Source: Nymphaea colorata (lineage: Eukaryota > Streptophyta > Magnoliopsida > Nymphaeales > Nymphaeaceae). From it: DNA of 64,000 nucleotides. A model generated the notes under the pieces. The model made no database searches. It saw only the letters and a list, made by a program, of their open reading frames with translations, and was not told where the DNA came from. The DNA lies in NCBI RefSeq assembly GCF_008831285.2, contig NC_045139.1:34755706-34819705 (forward strand), in the 5' to 3' direction. The first letter of the stretch is position 1. Each line of letters opens with the position of its first letter. Below, piece by piece: positions 1-13,500 of this stretch. The position numbers and the translations under genes are program-made.

Positions 1-659
1 AAAGGTCATCAAGGGATATTATCACAAACATGTACAAATACAATTTGAAGACTATTCATGAAATCCATAAATGTAGCAGCACATTCGTTAACCAAAACAC
101 ATCACCCAGAACCTGTAATGTGCAGAGTTTAGTCCTAAAGTTCCCGAGGGATACTCTTTTGTCTTTTTAAAATACAATTGGTGATATCCTAACTGAATGT
201 CAATTATGGTGCAAACCTTGCCTTTCAAGTAAATCAGATAGGTCATCCATGATGCATGATAATCAATGCATGCACCATAAATCCCTTGTCAAGGAACTCC
301 TGTAATTACTTCTTAGGTATTACTAGTTCAGTTGGAACCATTTGATATCGAGTTTTTGATTGGTGTTGTACCATAAAAACAATTCAATTTCAAACTTCAA
401 CTCTTTTAGGGGAGGTAGTTATAGAAACTTCTCAGAAAATGCATCTTAAAAATCCCAAACTGTGTCCCACTTGATCAACCAGAATTTCCAACTCCTTCAA
501 CTATGAATATACTTGCTAAAACAATTTTGAAGCCTTAGGACAGATATCATTGGGTGTTGATAGCTGAGAGCAACTACTGCTTCTTGGGCGCTTCCCCTTG
601 TGAAACTCTCTCATTTTGACCTAACTGTGAGAATGAAATCTTTCAGTCTCAAGGGTTAA

Positions 660-936
660 CTATGGCATAGTACCATGACAGTCAATCATGCCAAGAATCA
701 AACTGAACCCAATTATTTTATACAGCAGAATTTGCAGGCCAACCAAGATCATCGTAGCTGTCAGTGCGTCAAGCAAATTAGTTCGAAGAATTCTCTCTCG
801 AAGGCATGATAGCATCCAAAATGAACCGCATGCAACAAAGATTATATCAATCATGATAAAAAACTTAGACAATACAAAAGAAAGTGGAGCCACATTTGGA
901 TGGTATCTTGGACTAGTTGTCGAGGGACTGTAGGAC
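660..936 (-). other. Unidentified hydrophobic reading frame, possible exon
   Basis: A minus-strand frame open from about 936 to the stop at 660 encodes a Ser/Thr/Pro-rich start followed by two hydrophobic segments separated by a short charged stretch (about RERILR). This looks like a piece of a membrane protein. An AG at the upstream side (TCCTACAG) and a GT inside the last codons could be splice sites, so it may be one exon of a gene continuing left. I recognise no family, there is no neighbouring exon I can support, and it may be chance or a gene relic. Confidence 0.22.
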
Positions 937-1630
937 CATCGGCCTCACAAGCGGCCACAAGGGCTGCACAAAATCAAATTGATTGTGTGTACGTGTAACT
1001 CAAGCCCGATATTGTATACCGTGGTCACTGGCCGGCTAATAAACACTTATTAAATCAAATCATTTGTTATCTACTACTTTCAAACTTTTGCAGACGCGCA
1101 CAAACTAATGAACTAAAATAGCCATGTGATTTAGGAAGAGACTGTACACGTAATCTCAACACCTAGCAACTTTCCAAGCTCTCTTTTGAGAAAAATTGAA
1201 AATGGCAGGTTCGCACTTATAGTAATCGGACAGTTCATAAGCTATCCTGAAGTAGCACCATTTTCCATTAAACTGAACCTCAACAGAAGAGAAAAGATGA
1301 TTGGAGTGTCCCAACTACTCACATAAATTAACGAACAGAGCCCAAAAGGCAAAACTGCAGTTTTTATTCCTTCGATTGGCTTCCCATCCTCACTGCGAGT
1401 AGTATTTCAGTGTTTTCTGAAATCCATTGGCAAGTGGCTGGAAATTTGAATGCCATCATGAAGAAAGGCACAAGCATTTTAATCGCATGGCCTGGTGGAT
1501 GTGGGTCCAACTTGGCAAAGCAAGACAAACTTCTCCTTTTGGGGATTGACGAAAGTTGCCCGCTATGGAGAAGTTGCATCATCACATGAAGCGTGATCCT
1601 TGTCCCTCCACCGCTACCCTTTATATTGCT

Positions 1631-1736
1631 TTTCCTTTTGGCAAAAACATCTTTCATGTCCGATGCAGAAATAAGAATGATAGTTTCCTTTTGGCAAAAA
1701 CATCTTTCATGTCCGATGCAGAAATAAGAATGATAG
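1631..1736. repeat. 53-bp tandem duplication, two copies
   Basis: Positions 1631-1683 and 1684-1736 are the same 53-bp unit, beginning TTTCCTTTTGGCAAAAAC and ending in GATAG. I see no mismatch between the copies. This looks like a recent local duplication without a coding role. Confidence 0.9.
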
Positions 1737-2862
1737 TGTGGGTGCCCGATCACCTATCCCACTGCTGTAAAAAAAAGTTTTCGAATTGCCCGAGGTGAAT
1801 CGGCCGATTCAGAAATCCGGTTGAATCGGTCGTGAATTCGGAAAAAATATTAAAGATCTTAGTTGTAAATAAAATTAAAATTAAGAAAGTTCTTAAGTTT
1901 AGAAAAATATTTAAAATCAACGTTCTATCAGACAAACCAATATTTGACATGACTGACACCAAAAAAGTTACAATTTTTTAGTTTGAAAATGTAAAAATAA
2001 GAAAATGTTAACAAAAAATCAAGAAAATTTTCAAAACTTACTTTATATCAAAAAAACATTAATTAAAACGTAAGTCGTCCGCAAATTTAACGAACCTTGT
2101 ATATAAATAAAAGTGTATCCGTCAAATCTTGTTACAGTTCATAATACCTAAATCTTGAGTAAAACTTTAAGTGCGTAAATCTAAAATGCAGATCTACAAT
2201 AGCAAAGCTTTGTCTAGAGTCTAGACTAATCAAAGATAGAAGAAATATATATCTGCAATAAAAAGAAATATATATCTGCAATAAAACCTTGACGGTTTCA
2301 CTATGTTCTCCCGCTCCACTACGTTCCTCTTGATATAATGGTCATAGAATTCATGTTGCTGATGTTATTGGAAGAGTTAGAAATTTGTTAATAGCTGCAA
2401 TAAGAGAAAGATATAGGACAAAAGAGAGATGTTGAAAGGCCATGATCCCAATCTGGGGCCATGCCCTAATCTCAAGTTCACTTTATATTAAAACCTTCAA
2501 CACAAAAAAAATGAAAAGAAAATAATAACCTCCAATGTAAAACAGAAATTATAAGAATATACAACACACACTGTGTAGAACAACTCTATCATGTCTCAGT
2601 TGAAGCCCAGTCCAGAAACAATATACCTTGACAGCCTCCTCAAGTTCTTTTCAACTATAGGCTGCTTCTTTTTTCAGAAAACAAAATCTATGTCATGGAA
2701 CATACACTTCTTCAGAATCAAGAACAAGCACATGGTCCAGTATATCATCTTGATCTTCATAAGCAAGGATAGTACTTAAAGGTTGATTTGGGTTGTCAAC
2801 TTTTGCCCACTTTTGGAAAAAGAAAAGAAAGAATGGCATTTGTTACCTCAAAGATGAATCTA

Positions 2863-5359
2863 TCAATCCAAGACAATCTTCTCATCCTTCTTAGCAGCTT
2901 TCTTACGTTTCTTTTCAGCTTGAGGTTCCTGTTCTTTCAGATCCTTTGAGAAGGACCTTAATGTGGCAGCCAAATCCTCATTTCTATGTGCTAATCCACA
3001 CAAGCACCATTTGAAGTTAAACTCATAAAATGTGTGAAGTTGGTAAATGACGAAGGGCTGAAGAAATTACGGGCAAAGAACGTACACAAACACACACTTA
3101 TCAGGATGACCTGGATGTAAGAAGCAATATGCTTAACGTGGAAGTCTAAAGAAAGTGTGTCAAGTTTACCTGAAATGATGACATCTTCCATATTGACAGA
3201 TTTCCTGCCACCATGCTGCATAAACAATTCCAGATCCTTTGCCAATTGTTCTGGTCTCATAAACAAAATAAGGGATCAAGTTACACACACCTGAAAAGTG
3301 CAAAACACATACATGCTTGCACTCACACACAGTTGATTCATCAAAAATTCCTTAAACCCAAAAACATATAATGGTGTCATTCCCAACTGAACAGCCTTTT
3401 GTATAGATGAGTCGCAAAAATAACGTAACTTCTTTCTGCTTAGACCAAGATGTGAAATGGTTTTGGAATTTGAACTTTCGCTTGGAGAACGAGCCAGCTA
3501 GAGAACTTGCAATTTGAAGTGAACTAGGCACACTGTTCAATGAGCATTCTGTCCAATCCAAATTTTAATTGATAATGCAATATTAACCAGAAGAGAGAAA
3601 GAGGGGAAGTAGAAGCATGATTCCCATGGTCCTTATTTTTATAATCCCTTTCCAAAATTCATTGCTTTCTCATACACAATGGAGTATATATACAAATTCA
3701 TGAATCTGTTTGTTCTTTATCCCATGATATATACAGTCTATTACATCAAAGTATCAAACCAATGTTGTAAAAGTCCATTTCATAGCCCACATTGTACAAA
3801 ATAATATAGGTAATGTACACATAACATAATATAAAGTATTATAGAGTTCCTAAATTTTGTACAAAGATATTTTTAAATCTAAAGATGCGATCTTGGAAAA
3901 AACTGACAAAAAAATATTACATAAAGAAATATATTAGCTAAAAAAATGAACCAGTACTTATATTTCCATGAACATCAAATGTACAATAGAGCTATACAAC
4001 GGGCTGAACAGGTAGCCCAAGACCCAGCTCATATGTGCTGGGCAGCAAATTTACACCCTGACCAACCAGCACCCGGCTTAAACTAGGATTGGCATGCCAG
4101 GTTCAGGCTACTTGATGCAGATAGGATTACCCTTACCAGGAGCAGGTTGTCCTGTTCTTGGTGTCCTTAGAATGGAAAGAGCAAATGAGACCCCAAAAGG
4201 GGCAACATTTGCTTCTTAAGGAATGGTTACTCCACCAGACATGAGCACTGTCTGTGATATCATGACAGAAAATTCAAAAAGCAAGAAGAAAGTCTTTTAA
4301 CGTAATTCTGAGTATTCTGCTACATCCACAATGCCTCCAACTTAAGCAATCGTTTGGAGGTTTCCACTCTCGTATTCATTTCCTTGATTGTAGTGGTCTC
4401 ATTTGAATTATCATTATCTCCTCTTTCCATTTTCACAAGATTGTCATATTTATCTTTTTCAATCCCAGATCTTACGCTCTTGGTTTGTCTATCTTGGTGT
4501 GCTCCCTGCTAATGTGTGATCCCATGATTTTTGCTCTCTCCCATGATTGCGTGTGGATGCATCTTATCCGATTGATGTATGCACTTTAGATCCGGATCCA
4601 TTTCATGTTTGGAATCATAGCATTGACAGGCCTGTTAGTTTTTTCCGCTTATTAAACAGATCGAGTGCATGTCGTCTCTCATAACACTTCATTAGTTGCA
4701 AACTAGCAGTGTGCTGTAACAATCATTGAAGAAAAACAGCTTAATTCATTGAAACAAGTCAAATTTTCCACGTGAATCCTCCAAAGAAAGGACGTGAAGA
4801 TCAGATAGACAATTCGGATTCCAAGCCTAGATGCAGAAACATAAAAGACTCAAGTGACCTGCTTCTCGCTTACTCAGAAGAGGAAAGGTCCGACAATCCT
4901 AGATAACTCCAACCCCGCAGTATCCAAACCGAGAACAAGAAAAGGAAACCAATTTTTTCCATAGAGCAAGAGTAGTCAAGAAACAGAATCTCGCCATTCA
5001 CCAAACCATAGCGAAAATGAAATTCCAGTTCGGTTTTCCCTCGTACCTGTGAATTTGAAAGCCAGATCGGCGATGCATGAAACGACCGGCTGGGACACTT
5101 CCATTCCATACTTCCCAGCTGCCAATGCAAACAAAATCACGGAAAAAGGAAAAAGACGAAGAATAAAAAAAAACGAAATGACGAGAGAGCGCGTTCTTGG
5201 AGAAAGGAAAAGCGAAATCCAGCCAGAAATTAGACCTTCCGACTCCGCGATCTTAATTACGGCGAGGCGGACTCGATCCCTTAGCTCCCCGGATACGGGA
5301 TCCTCGCGATCATCGGGATGCGGCTCGTCCCTCTGGAAATCGCCATCTTCCTCTGCCAT
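2863..5359 (-). CDS. MHF1: CENP-S / MHF1 histone-fold protein, 4 exons
   Basis: Exons on the minus strand are 5236-5359, 5047-5118, 3170-3250 and 2863-2990. All introns are GT-AG, and the joined 405 bp encode 134 residues. Residues about 27-105 match the CENP-S/MHF1 histone fold: a first helix around LRDRVRLAVIKIAESE, then MEVSQPVVSCIADLAFKFTE, then QLAKDLELFMQHGGRKSVN leading into MEDVIISAHRNEDL. A Lys-rich tail (about 118-130) follows. In other eukaryotes MHF1 pairs with MHF2 (CENP-X) to bind DNA with FANCM, limiting crossovers and helping fork repair, and it also belongs to the CENP-T complex at centromeres. The start at 5359 is chosen because it opens the acidic N-terminus; an in-frame ATG at 5461 is possible but adds an unlikely proline/arginine-rich extension. 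Intron 2 (3251-5046) is by far the largest. Confidence 0.92.
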
Positions 5360-8300
5360 TTCTTTCTCAGCGAAGGGCGGGAAAAGAGGCGGCTGTCGCC
5401 AGAAGGGTATAAATAGGGGGAGAAGCCCGCGCAACTGTGGGTTTTGAAGCGCCTCGGGCAAGACACGGGGCAGGTCCTAGTGGGAAGCTCCAACCCGGTC
5501 CGAAGATGTGAGGAAGCGGTTGGTTTTTCAAGGGAAATTTATATTTTCCGGTCAACTTTTCTTCTAATTTTAGAAAAGACGATCAATATTTCGCAATTTA
5601 TCTAATGCGGGCGATATTGTTTAGGAATATTGTCAAATAAAGGGATAAAATAGAGTTACGGTAACTAAAGAACAAAAAAATTGACTCTAGAGGCAAAGAT
5701 AATGAAGAGGCCTTCGAGCTTAGTTTCTGAACAGTGGGTTGTTAACCTTTTGCTTATACACACGCAAGATACTTCTGCATTTAAAAATACATTGAAACCT
5801 AATATAAAGCATGCATGTGCCTTTGAGTGTGTATAAAGTTCATCAATATGTAAATTAAACAAATGCGAAAAATTACGTGAACTAATTATGGACCATTTGG
5901 TCAATTTAACTGAAGGATTTTAAAGTGTCGTTTATAAAGTTATTTTTTAAAAGTCGAAAAATTACAGCTGCCAATTGCCACCACCTTTTTTAGAAATTAA
6001 CCATATACTTGGTACCTTTCATACTGGACATAATGATATGCAAACGATTTCTTTCAACACTTGATGTCCTTCATGTTGGTATTCTTTCATGACAATTGTT
6101 TTATCCAGTAGCTTTAGAGTCCAACCACCTTCCAACGATATAGTAACCGATGAATAAGCATATTGTTGCAATGCAAATCATATCGCGTTTTTTCATTATG
6201 TTTATAATTTTTTTCTTGTTGTTGTTGTTGTTCAGGGCACTACCTCTTCTACGCTTCAACTTGTGCATTGGCGTGGCTATTTGTTAAAACATTTAATTGG
6301 TCTTTTAAGATCTATTTTGTTTTTTGAAAGTCACTTGCAACATCTTCATAATGATCTAAGCCAAGAAAACTACCAGCGTTTCTAGTGTTGTGGATCCTTA
6401 CCCACCCTTTTACGTTCGTATTAAAAAATAGCATGAACCAAGATGCTTGATAATATGTTAGATGGGCATATGTGACCCCTAAAATCTCAATTTTTTGTTC
6501 AAAGTAAAGCTGTTTCTAAGTCTTATTATTCAAAGTAAAATCCTTACCCCCCTCATAGCCAGGTTTCATTCAGAAAAAGTTGAGAACCATGTAACTTGGT
6601 ATTATGATATGATACGAAAAGCCTTCAATCTAGTGTTATTCAGTTCTCTTACTTTTTTCATATCCTTAACCAAAATCTAATGGGAAAGGTAGCTATTATT
6701 TTCGGGAACTTGTAATTAAGAAGAGGTTGACCAATTGTTATATTTGCTGAAATTCAGATAGCTTTGGAGCCCACATTTCTTGCTATGACTAAATTCTCAA
6801 TAATTATTAATATGTTGTTAATATGGGAAAACTCGTAGCTACTAGACTTTGATGAGAATCATCTAAGTCATCGATTCTAAAGAGATTAGATTGTGGAAAT
6901 TAAACTACAAATATAGAAAGCGATTTGTTTTTTTGAGAGTACAACAAAGTACCCATCAAAAGAACAAGGAATTTAGTTTGAGGAAGCTCATTTGTTTCTT
7001 TCTTTTTTCTCCTGTCTCATCATTTGAGTGTTGTTTCAGACTTTTGAAAAAATGAAAAACAGTTTGCCTTTTGTATTTGCAACTGAATCTCCACCATCTG
7101 ATCTCCATGAACCGATGGCATAGATAATTTTCATTAAATCCGATATATGAGCGTCCAACAGCTACCTGTTTTCTGTTAATATGATATATGAAAATTGACG
7201 TTAATTGTATATGCAATAATGGGGTGTCTGATGACCTGAGTATTTCACTTCTGCGGAGGTGGGTGCGTCTCATTAGCGGACACCTAGTGCAGGCAACGTT
7301 CAGGGGAGGTGGGTGCTCAATGTGTCAAGCCCTCCTGCATGACCCAACGCTTCGAGTCCTCGGGGCGCTGAAGCGGACCTAGGGGTGCCGTGTCGCTAGG
7401 GGGATTTGACACATCATGCACCCTTCTCAGAGTATTATATCAGCTGTTAGGGCAAATGCCATGCATCTGCCAACAAACAAGCTGAGTTCACTAGCCACCA
7501 TCTACCAGCAAAGCTCAAGCTGCCAAGGAATTGACTATGCTCATTGAACTCTACTGCCAAATCAACTGTAGTGTGGATATATAATATAAAAATTTAAAGA
7601 ATACTTCTTTGCCATGACCTCAAACATGCCTCTTTGCATAAACGTATTCTTCATAAACATTTAGTTTCCGTTCCTACATATGCTAACATAATGACTGTAG
7701 CTCAAAAGTTGTGTTTCTTAACTTCCTTATTGACATATTTCCTTTATTATTGTGTTTTCTTCACATGGTCAACCATGCTATTTTCTTTGTAATGTTAAAA
7801 CTTAAGAGATTCTTACTTTTTCATATGTGAGCCTTGCTTCTTGTTCCTCTCCAGATTCCATTTTCACATTCCACTTTTGCTTAAAACAAATGAACAGGTA
7901 AAGGTTTTGAATCGGTGGAAACTTTGGTATTCAAAGATAGGGGGGAATTATCAGATCTAGGCATGACATCGAAGCTCGCTTTGTTTTTGCAATAATTGGA
8001 AAATACAAACATGTCATGTTTCAAGAATGATCTAATTAACAGGCCAAAAGAAGAGATGGAGAGGTCGGTAACATATAGTACAATTCCAGACAACCCAAAT
8101 TTTGATCTAGGGAAAGAGACTTCATGCATTAATAATATGCTTGAAAAACAGAACAAGCTCTTGGCTTAAAGGCCAAGTTTCTTAGAACCGTAAACTCTAG
8201 ACTCGTAAGATCTATGGGTACAACATTCAAGAGAAGAAAATAATAAAATTTAAGAACAAAGAAGATTTCGTGAGAATTTTTATCTCGAGCCAAAAAAATG

Positions 8301-8500
8301 TGAGACTTCATGCCGGGGAACACCAAGGCCCAAGCACATGTTTGACTAGGTTGCCAGAGAAGCAGTGCCTGGACTTGACCTCCCCATGCACGGCCACGTT
8401 TATCTCCACAAGAAAAAGGAGGCTGAACTCAGAATTTAGCCTCCCCTGCAGAGGGAACTCAGGTTTAAGAATCAAGATCAAACTCCAACTTGGTTGCATC
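5360..8500. other. Intergenic: MHF1 upstream region and UTP7 3' side
   Basis: The left end is the promoter side of MHF1. A TATA-like motif lies at 5407-5414; it reads TATAAATA on the plus strand and CTATTTATA towards MHF1. The right end, roughly 7900-8500, should include the UTP7 3' untranslated region. A more GC-rich patch at about 7235-7410 stands out from AT-rich surroundings and contains GGAGGTGGGTGC twice; it looks like a repeat relic. I see no supported gene. Confidence 0.5.
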
Positions 8501-10478
8501 TCATTTACGCACAAATCTTTGAAGTGCCACCGGCAAATCCATTTGCTTTTTCTCAATCTTCTGTTTCTTGGAACGCTCCTCCTCAATTTGCTTCTCCAAG
8601 AAAGGTCTCTTCGCTTCGCTAATTGCTTCTTTTTTCTTCTTCTCTACTTTGCTTGGTTTACTTCTTCCTTTGGTTTTTTTGCTCCTTCGCATGCTCTTAG
8701 CATCGGCAACAGCTTCAGCCATTTCAGCTTCCAGTTCCTGCTTATTGAAGCCATTATCGCTCCCTTTTCTTTTTCTTTTGACAGAACCTATTTTTGTTGG
8801 GTTCAACATAATCATTTCTGGTTGCAGTTTGTCCAGCAGTTGATGCACCTCCCTCTCCCTCTGTTGCCGAGTAGTTTCAAATGGGTTTGCAACAAATGTA
8901 TCAAAATTCGGCTCACCAGATCCTGGAACAAGAATAGAGGAGATGCCCATAGAATGCCCTAGCCCAAGAACATCTTCATATGGCTGGAATAGTAGATCCC
9001 CTACTTGAAAACCTTTCACCATTCTGTGTTTCATGTAAAATCTATAATCTTGATTGCCTGCTTCATCTCTCCATACTTGCACCAAGGACCCACCTGCTAG
9101 GGCTAGGAGACCTTTCTGACTGAAGTCCATTGTTTTTGCATGCCCTGAATATGTACGTAAAACTTCAAACTTTCTAAGGTCCCACAATTTAATTTTCCTA
9201 TCCACGCCTGCTGTTGCCATGAGATGTCCTCCTCTGTGAAAGGCTATTGATGAAACAGGACCATGATGACACAACATTTTCACCAGAGGAGTGCCATTGT
9301 TGGGGTTCCACATTGTGACTTTCCCGCATGTGTGACCCAAGCCTATGACAGAATTGAAGGGATTTACCTTCATCACGTCACAATGTCCAAGGCCTGTCCT
9401 ATGATGGCCCACCATTTCACCAGTACTAATATCTTGAAAATGGAGCTGTCCAAATTTGTTTATTGATGCAAGGATCAGGTGATTTGTCAAGAATTGAACC
9501 TTCAGTGGTGACACACGCTCCTGCAATCCATTTTCCCCCATGGATGTTGCAAATTAACAGCAGGAAATAAGAATTTGGATTATTTCATGTAAACATTAAA
9601 CAAGAACTAAAATACCTAAACTCAGCTCCAATAACACATAGATCACTTCAGGATGCACAATGGACTAGTAAAACAAGTTACTCAGGTAGCTAAAAGCAAC
9701 GTGATCAAATAGACAATTTCCATTTCGTAATTCATCTTGTTTTTTGTCAGGGGAACAGAAATCAGATTCAGAAACACGTGCATTCATTAGTGTGCTCCCC
9801 AAAAGCAAAATCCAACTTAAACCAGTTGGTTTGCCACAAAGTTAAAGGTGGGAAAAAATGTTGACCAAACCTGACAAAAGGGACAAATTTGTCTTAACAT
9901 CTCTAACTAGAAAAGGGTAAAGGAACAAGCAAAAAAACAAACCTTAAGACAGTGAAATTCTGTTCCTTTCATGTCATATATATAAGCATACCTGCAATGA
10001 AGACCGTGTCAGCTTTTGAATTGCAACAGAACATCGACCCAATTGTCAAACCAATAACAACTAAATAGATATGTTCATCAGAAAACGCATGATCTTATAG
10101 TACATTTGGCTAACAAAAATGACAAAGAAATATGACTTCTTAAATAATAAACAAATTGAATGCCAACTCCAAGTGCTGTAAAATTTCTTAACAGCAAAGC
10201 AAAGCAAGTTATGCTCTAACTAAAAGCTGAAAAATAAATGTCTCGGCTGTTTTAGAAAGGGCTCAATGGCTCTGGTAGATGACAACAAGTTCCTTCCAGT
10301 GCATCTACTCTTCTTTCTGAACCATGGGTTTAGAATTAATTTGAAGATGCAGTGCAAACGAGATAAAAAGTTATCCATTACTTTCCTAGGCCACATGGGT
10401 GCTGCAAATAGGCAGCCACACCTGTTGGTGTGGTTCTTAACGATTTATCGTTATTACACTATTATGTTTTAATTCAAA

Positions 10479-10521
<43 letters not shown>

Positions 10522-13500
10522 GTTAAGACTTAAGAGTGCGCCAAAGCACCTCCCTAGGTGCCCACCTTTTTTACTAGGCTAAACCACCTAGGCTCTTAGG
10601 TTTCAAGGAAGTGTTTTACATTATTTTCTCCTGTTTTATGGTTCATAAAATGTCATGTTTTACATTGTTTTCCTTATTTTTTTCTTTTTCTTCTTCCTTT
10701 GTTTTCCTTGTCTTTTTTTTTTCTTCTTCTTTTACCTCTTTTCATCTGTTTTCTTCTGCTTTTTGCCTTTTTTTTTCTTCTACCTCTTCGTCCTTTTTTC
10801 CTTCCACATTGTTTTTGGCCCAAAACCACTGACTGGGCTCTTGTATAGTTGCCACCTAAGCTTGCCTAACACTTTTGACCACTACCTATATAAACGGTTC
10901 ACAGAATGTCACATGCAAAGTTTGTTTTTGGAAAAGTGGATGACAATGAGTACCTTTATTTTGTTAAAAAAAAAACTGCTCGACAATCAACATATAGCAC
11001 CTTATGAATGATAAAATAATGTTAATCGGACACTTCATATCAATGCTGCATGCTAGTCCGGGTATTACTATGATGATTCAGAAAGTGTCACGTGTAAATT
11101 TACTTTTCAAAGGTTGACAATAAGTAGTATGTTAGCTTTGAAAAAAATAATTCTATACATGACCTGTGAACCATGAACAACCTTAATTGGGACAGTTCAT
11201 AATCAATACACCTAGCCCTCATATTTACTTGGTTTAATGTCACTTGATCATATGCATATACATATGTAAAATGAGTTGTTTACTCTTGTCAACTGGAAGG
11301 TTCTGTAGCTGACAGTTCAAAAAGCAAGGCCCAGAAAACACTTCTTTTGCTACTTTTTCCATTTACTTTCTTTGCGGGCTATCAGGACTCCAGCCTTTTG
11401 AGTTGGCCGAGCAGAACCATCTGATGAACCAGATGAATCTGCAGTCTACACAGTCCTCATATTCTTGCAACCCATATCAGCACATTCACCCATGTTTAGT
11501 TTTCATATTCTTGCAATGCATATATCAACATATCCACTCATGTCTTTTTCAGAATGGCACACATGCACTCGGGCAGGCGCCCACATTTCCATTGTCAATG
11601 GTTTACCAAAATTAAGTGGGGTTAGGGAAAGATATTTAATTTTTCAAAACAAAATTGAAGGACAAAAAGATGGCAATATTGCCCGCTCTGTCTCACTCTC
11701 ATCACATGAATGATGTCATGGTATCATAAGATTTCCAAGATGTAATGCATAACCATTATCTAATGAAGAAACATGCTTTGAATTGAACCTGAAAACTACA
11801 AGGTCAGGACCAAAATGAACTTTTCTAGCATGGCCCAAAAGTCAATATAGCATATCAGCAGCAGAAACTTTTGCTACAAAATAGCAATATTGATGGGTCA
11901 AGTTTCATCCAGAACTCTATAGGATTCTGGCTCAGTTGTAAAAGAAAAGACATCCATTTAATGCTTCCTTTACTTGTTTAACAATTTTTGAATCATATTA
12001 AGCCAAATAGAACTCTGATATGATAATAAGAAACAAGGAATACATACCTCACCCAAATTCCAAACAGACGGATATAGTTGGCAATTTTTACAAATTGACT
12101 GATAAATTTTAATTAGCAAGGTATCCCTTTTTTTTTTTCTGAGACTTAGATATATCCCCCCCCCACCTCTAGTTATTTTTAAAAATTTACTAATGCAACA
12201 TTCATATTGGAATGCATTTGATATTTTATCTTGGATGAATTTAGAAAAAGGAGACAGTGCACCACAGATATTTATATACTATATATTTGTGTGTGTGTGT
12301 GTGTGAACAGAAGTTCATGAGAACACTGCTTACTTCTTTTGAGCTGTTGCAAAAGTATTCATAACAGGTGAAAATGCCACATCACGAACTGTCTCACGAA
12401 CCTGGAAAAAACAAGCATAAGCCAAAGCATCTCCACATCACACTTTCTGTTTCCTTTCAACCAAATGCATAGCAATCAGCATTATTGATTTAACAACATG
12501 CAGTCATGCACCTATTCAAATGCATTAATGCAAATAAAAGCACAACCAAGAAAAAATATTTTAACATGGATTTAAGTTAGTAGTGACACTAAAAGAAATG
12601 TGTATGTTCTACACAGAGAGAGATCAGAAAATTTATCCTGCAGCAGATACAGATGTCCACTTTGATTTTCATATATCTTTTTGGTGTGTCATTCTTCTAT
12701 TACTGTGTACAATGCAAGAGTGCCATATTCTGAAAATTTTATAAAGAACTGAAGATTAGGCAAAACAACAAAAACATGCTAAAATCTCAAAAAATTTTCA
12801 CTACTCATAACTTGAAACATATTACACGAGATTGGCAGTTAAATGAAACTTTTTGGAACATAAGCTTTTTTTTGCTATTTCAATTTTCACCAACAGTAAA
12901 GCATCCTTTCATTTTTTTTTTTCATCGTACTTTTATTTTACATATTGGCATCTGTGTTTTTACATCTACTACAGGACGGCATTGCATCCACAAGTACGCA
13001 ATGTTTATTAACTTTTCCAGCTCTGGCAAAAGCATCTACAGGTTAAAACAAATATATACAGAATGCATCAATGACAGAAACCAACATTTTTGACATGGAG
13101 AAAAATAATAAAAAAGCCAATAACATGACAAGAAAAGAACCAAACCACATTCATTTTAGGAATCAGATAAGAAGTTTTCTCCTGTTTCTTGCCATCTAAA
13201 CAATGTCAAAACTATAGAAGAACTTAAAGAGTATGTGTGACAACAGTCAGTGACATGGTTCTAATTGATCTTTTTAAGATGCCTTTCTTTCTTCCAGAAA
13301 TATCTGGTGCAGACATAATCCCCTATCTACAGAACCTTTCCAAAATATTCAAAAGAGAAAACCTGAAATTCTTTCTTCAGGTGCATGGTTCTTGTCTCAA
13401 TTATTGCTAAGTGTCCTTTCCGTCCTGCAAACACCATGTGGCGACCATTCAAGGAATAATCCAGTGTGTACGGTCCAAAGTCTGTCATCAAATGCAAGGT

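Larger units (their letters stand above)
1..2862. other. Left intergenic stretch, AT-rich, no confirmed gene
   Basis: No reading frame here resembles a known protein family. The sequence is AT-rich, with many short A and T runs between about 1840 and 2560. It contains a hydrophobic minus-strand frame near 660-936 and a 53-bp tandem duplication at 1631-1736, both listed separately. The part just left of 2863 should hold the 3' untranslated region of the minus-strand MHF1 gene, but I could not place a clear polyadenylation signal. Confidence 0.5.

Noticed and set aside
5360-5461. ATG at 5461 as the MHF1 start
   Set aside because: It is in frame but adds a Pro/Arg-rich extension unlike the acidic MHF1 N-terminus; 5359 is preferred.
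8270-8962. A 230-codon plus-strand reading frame
   Set aside because: It is the antisense shadow of the UTP7 last exon, rich in Leu/Phe/Ser because of the Lys/Glu-rich sense strand.
9521-9541. ATG at 9541 as the start of a shorter WD40 protein
   Set aside because: The bases lie in the intron before the acceptor at 9521; six upstream exons complete the family's full length.
10655-11011. A 118-codon frame rich in Phe and Leu
   Set aside because: It is T-rich low-complexity DNA inside a UTP7 intron.
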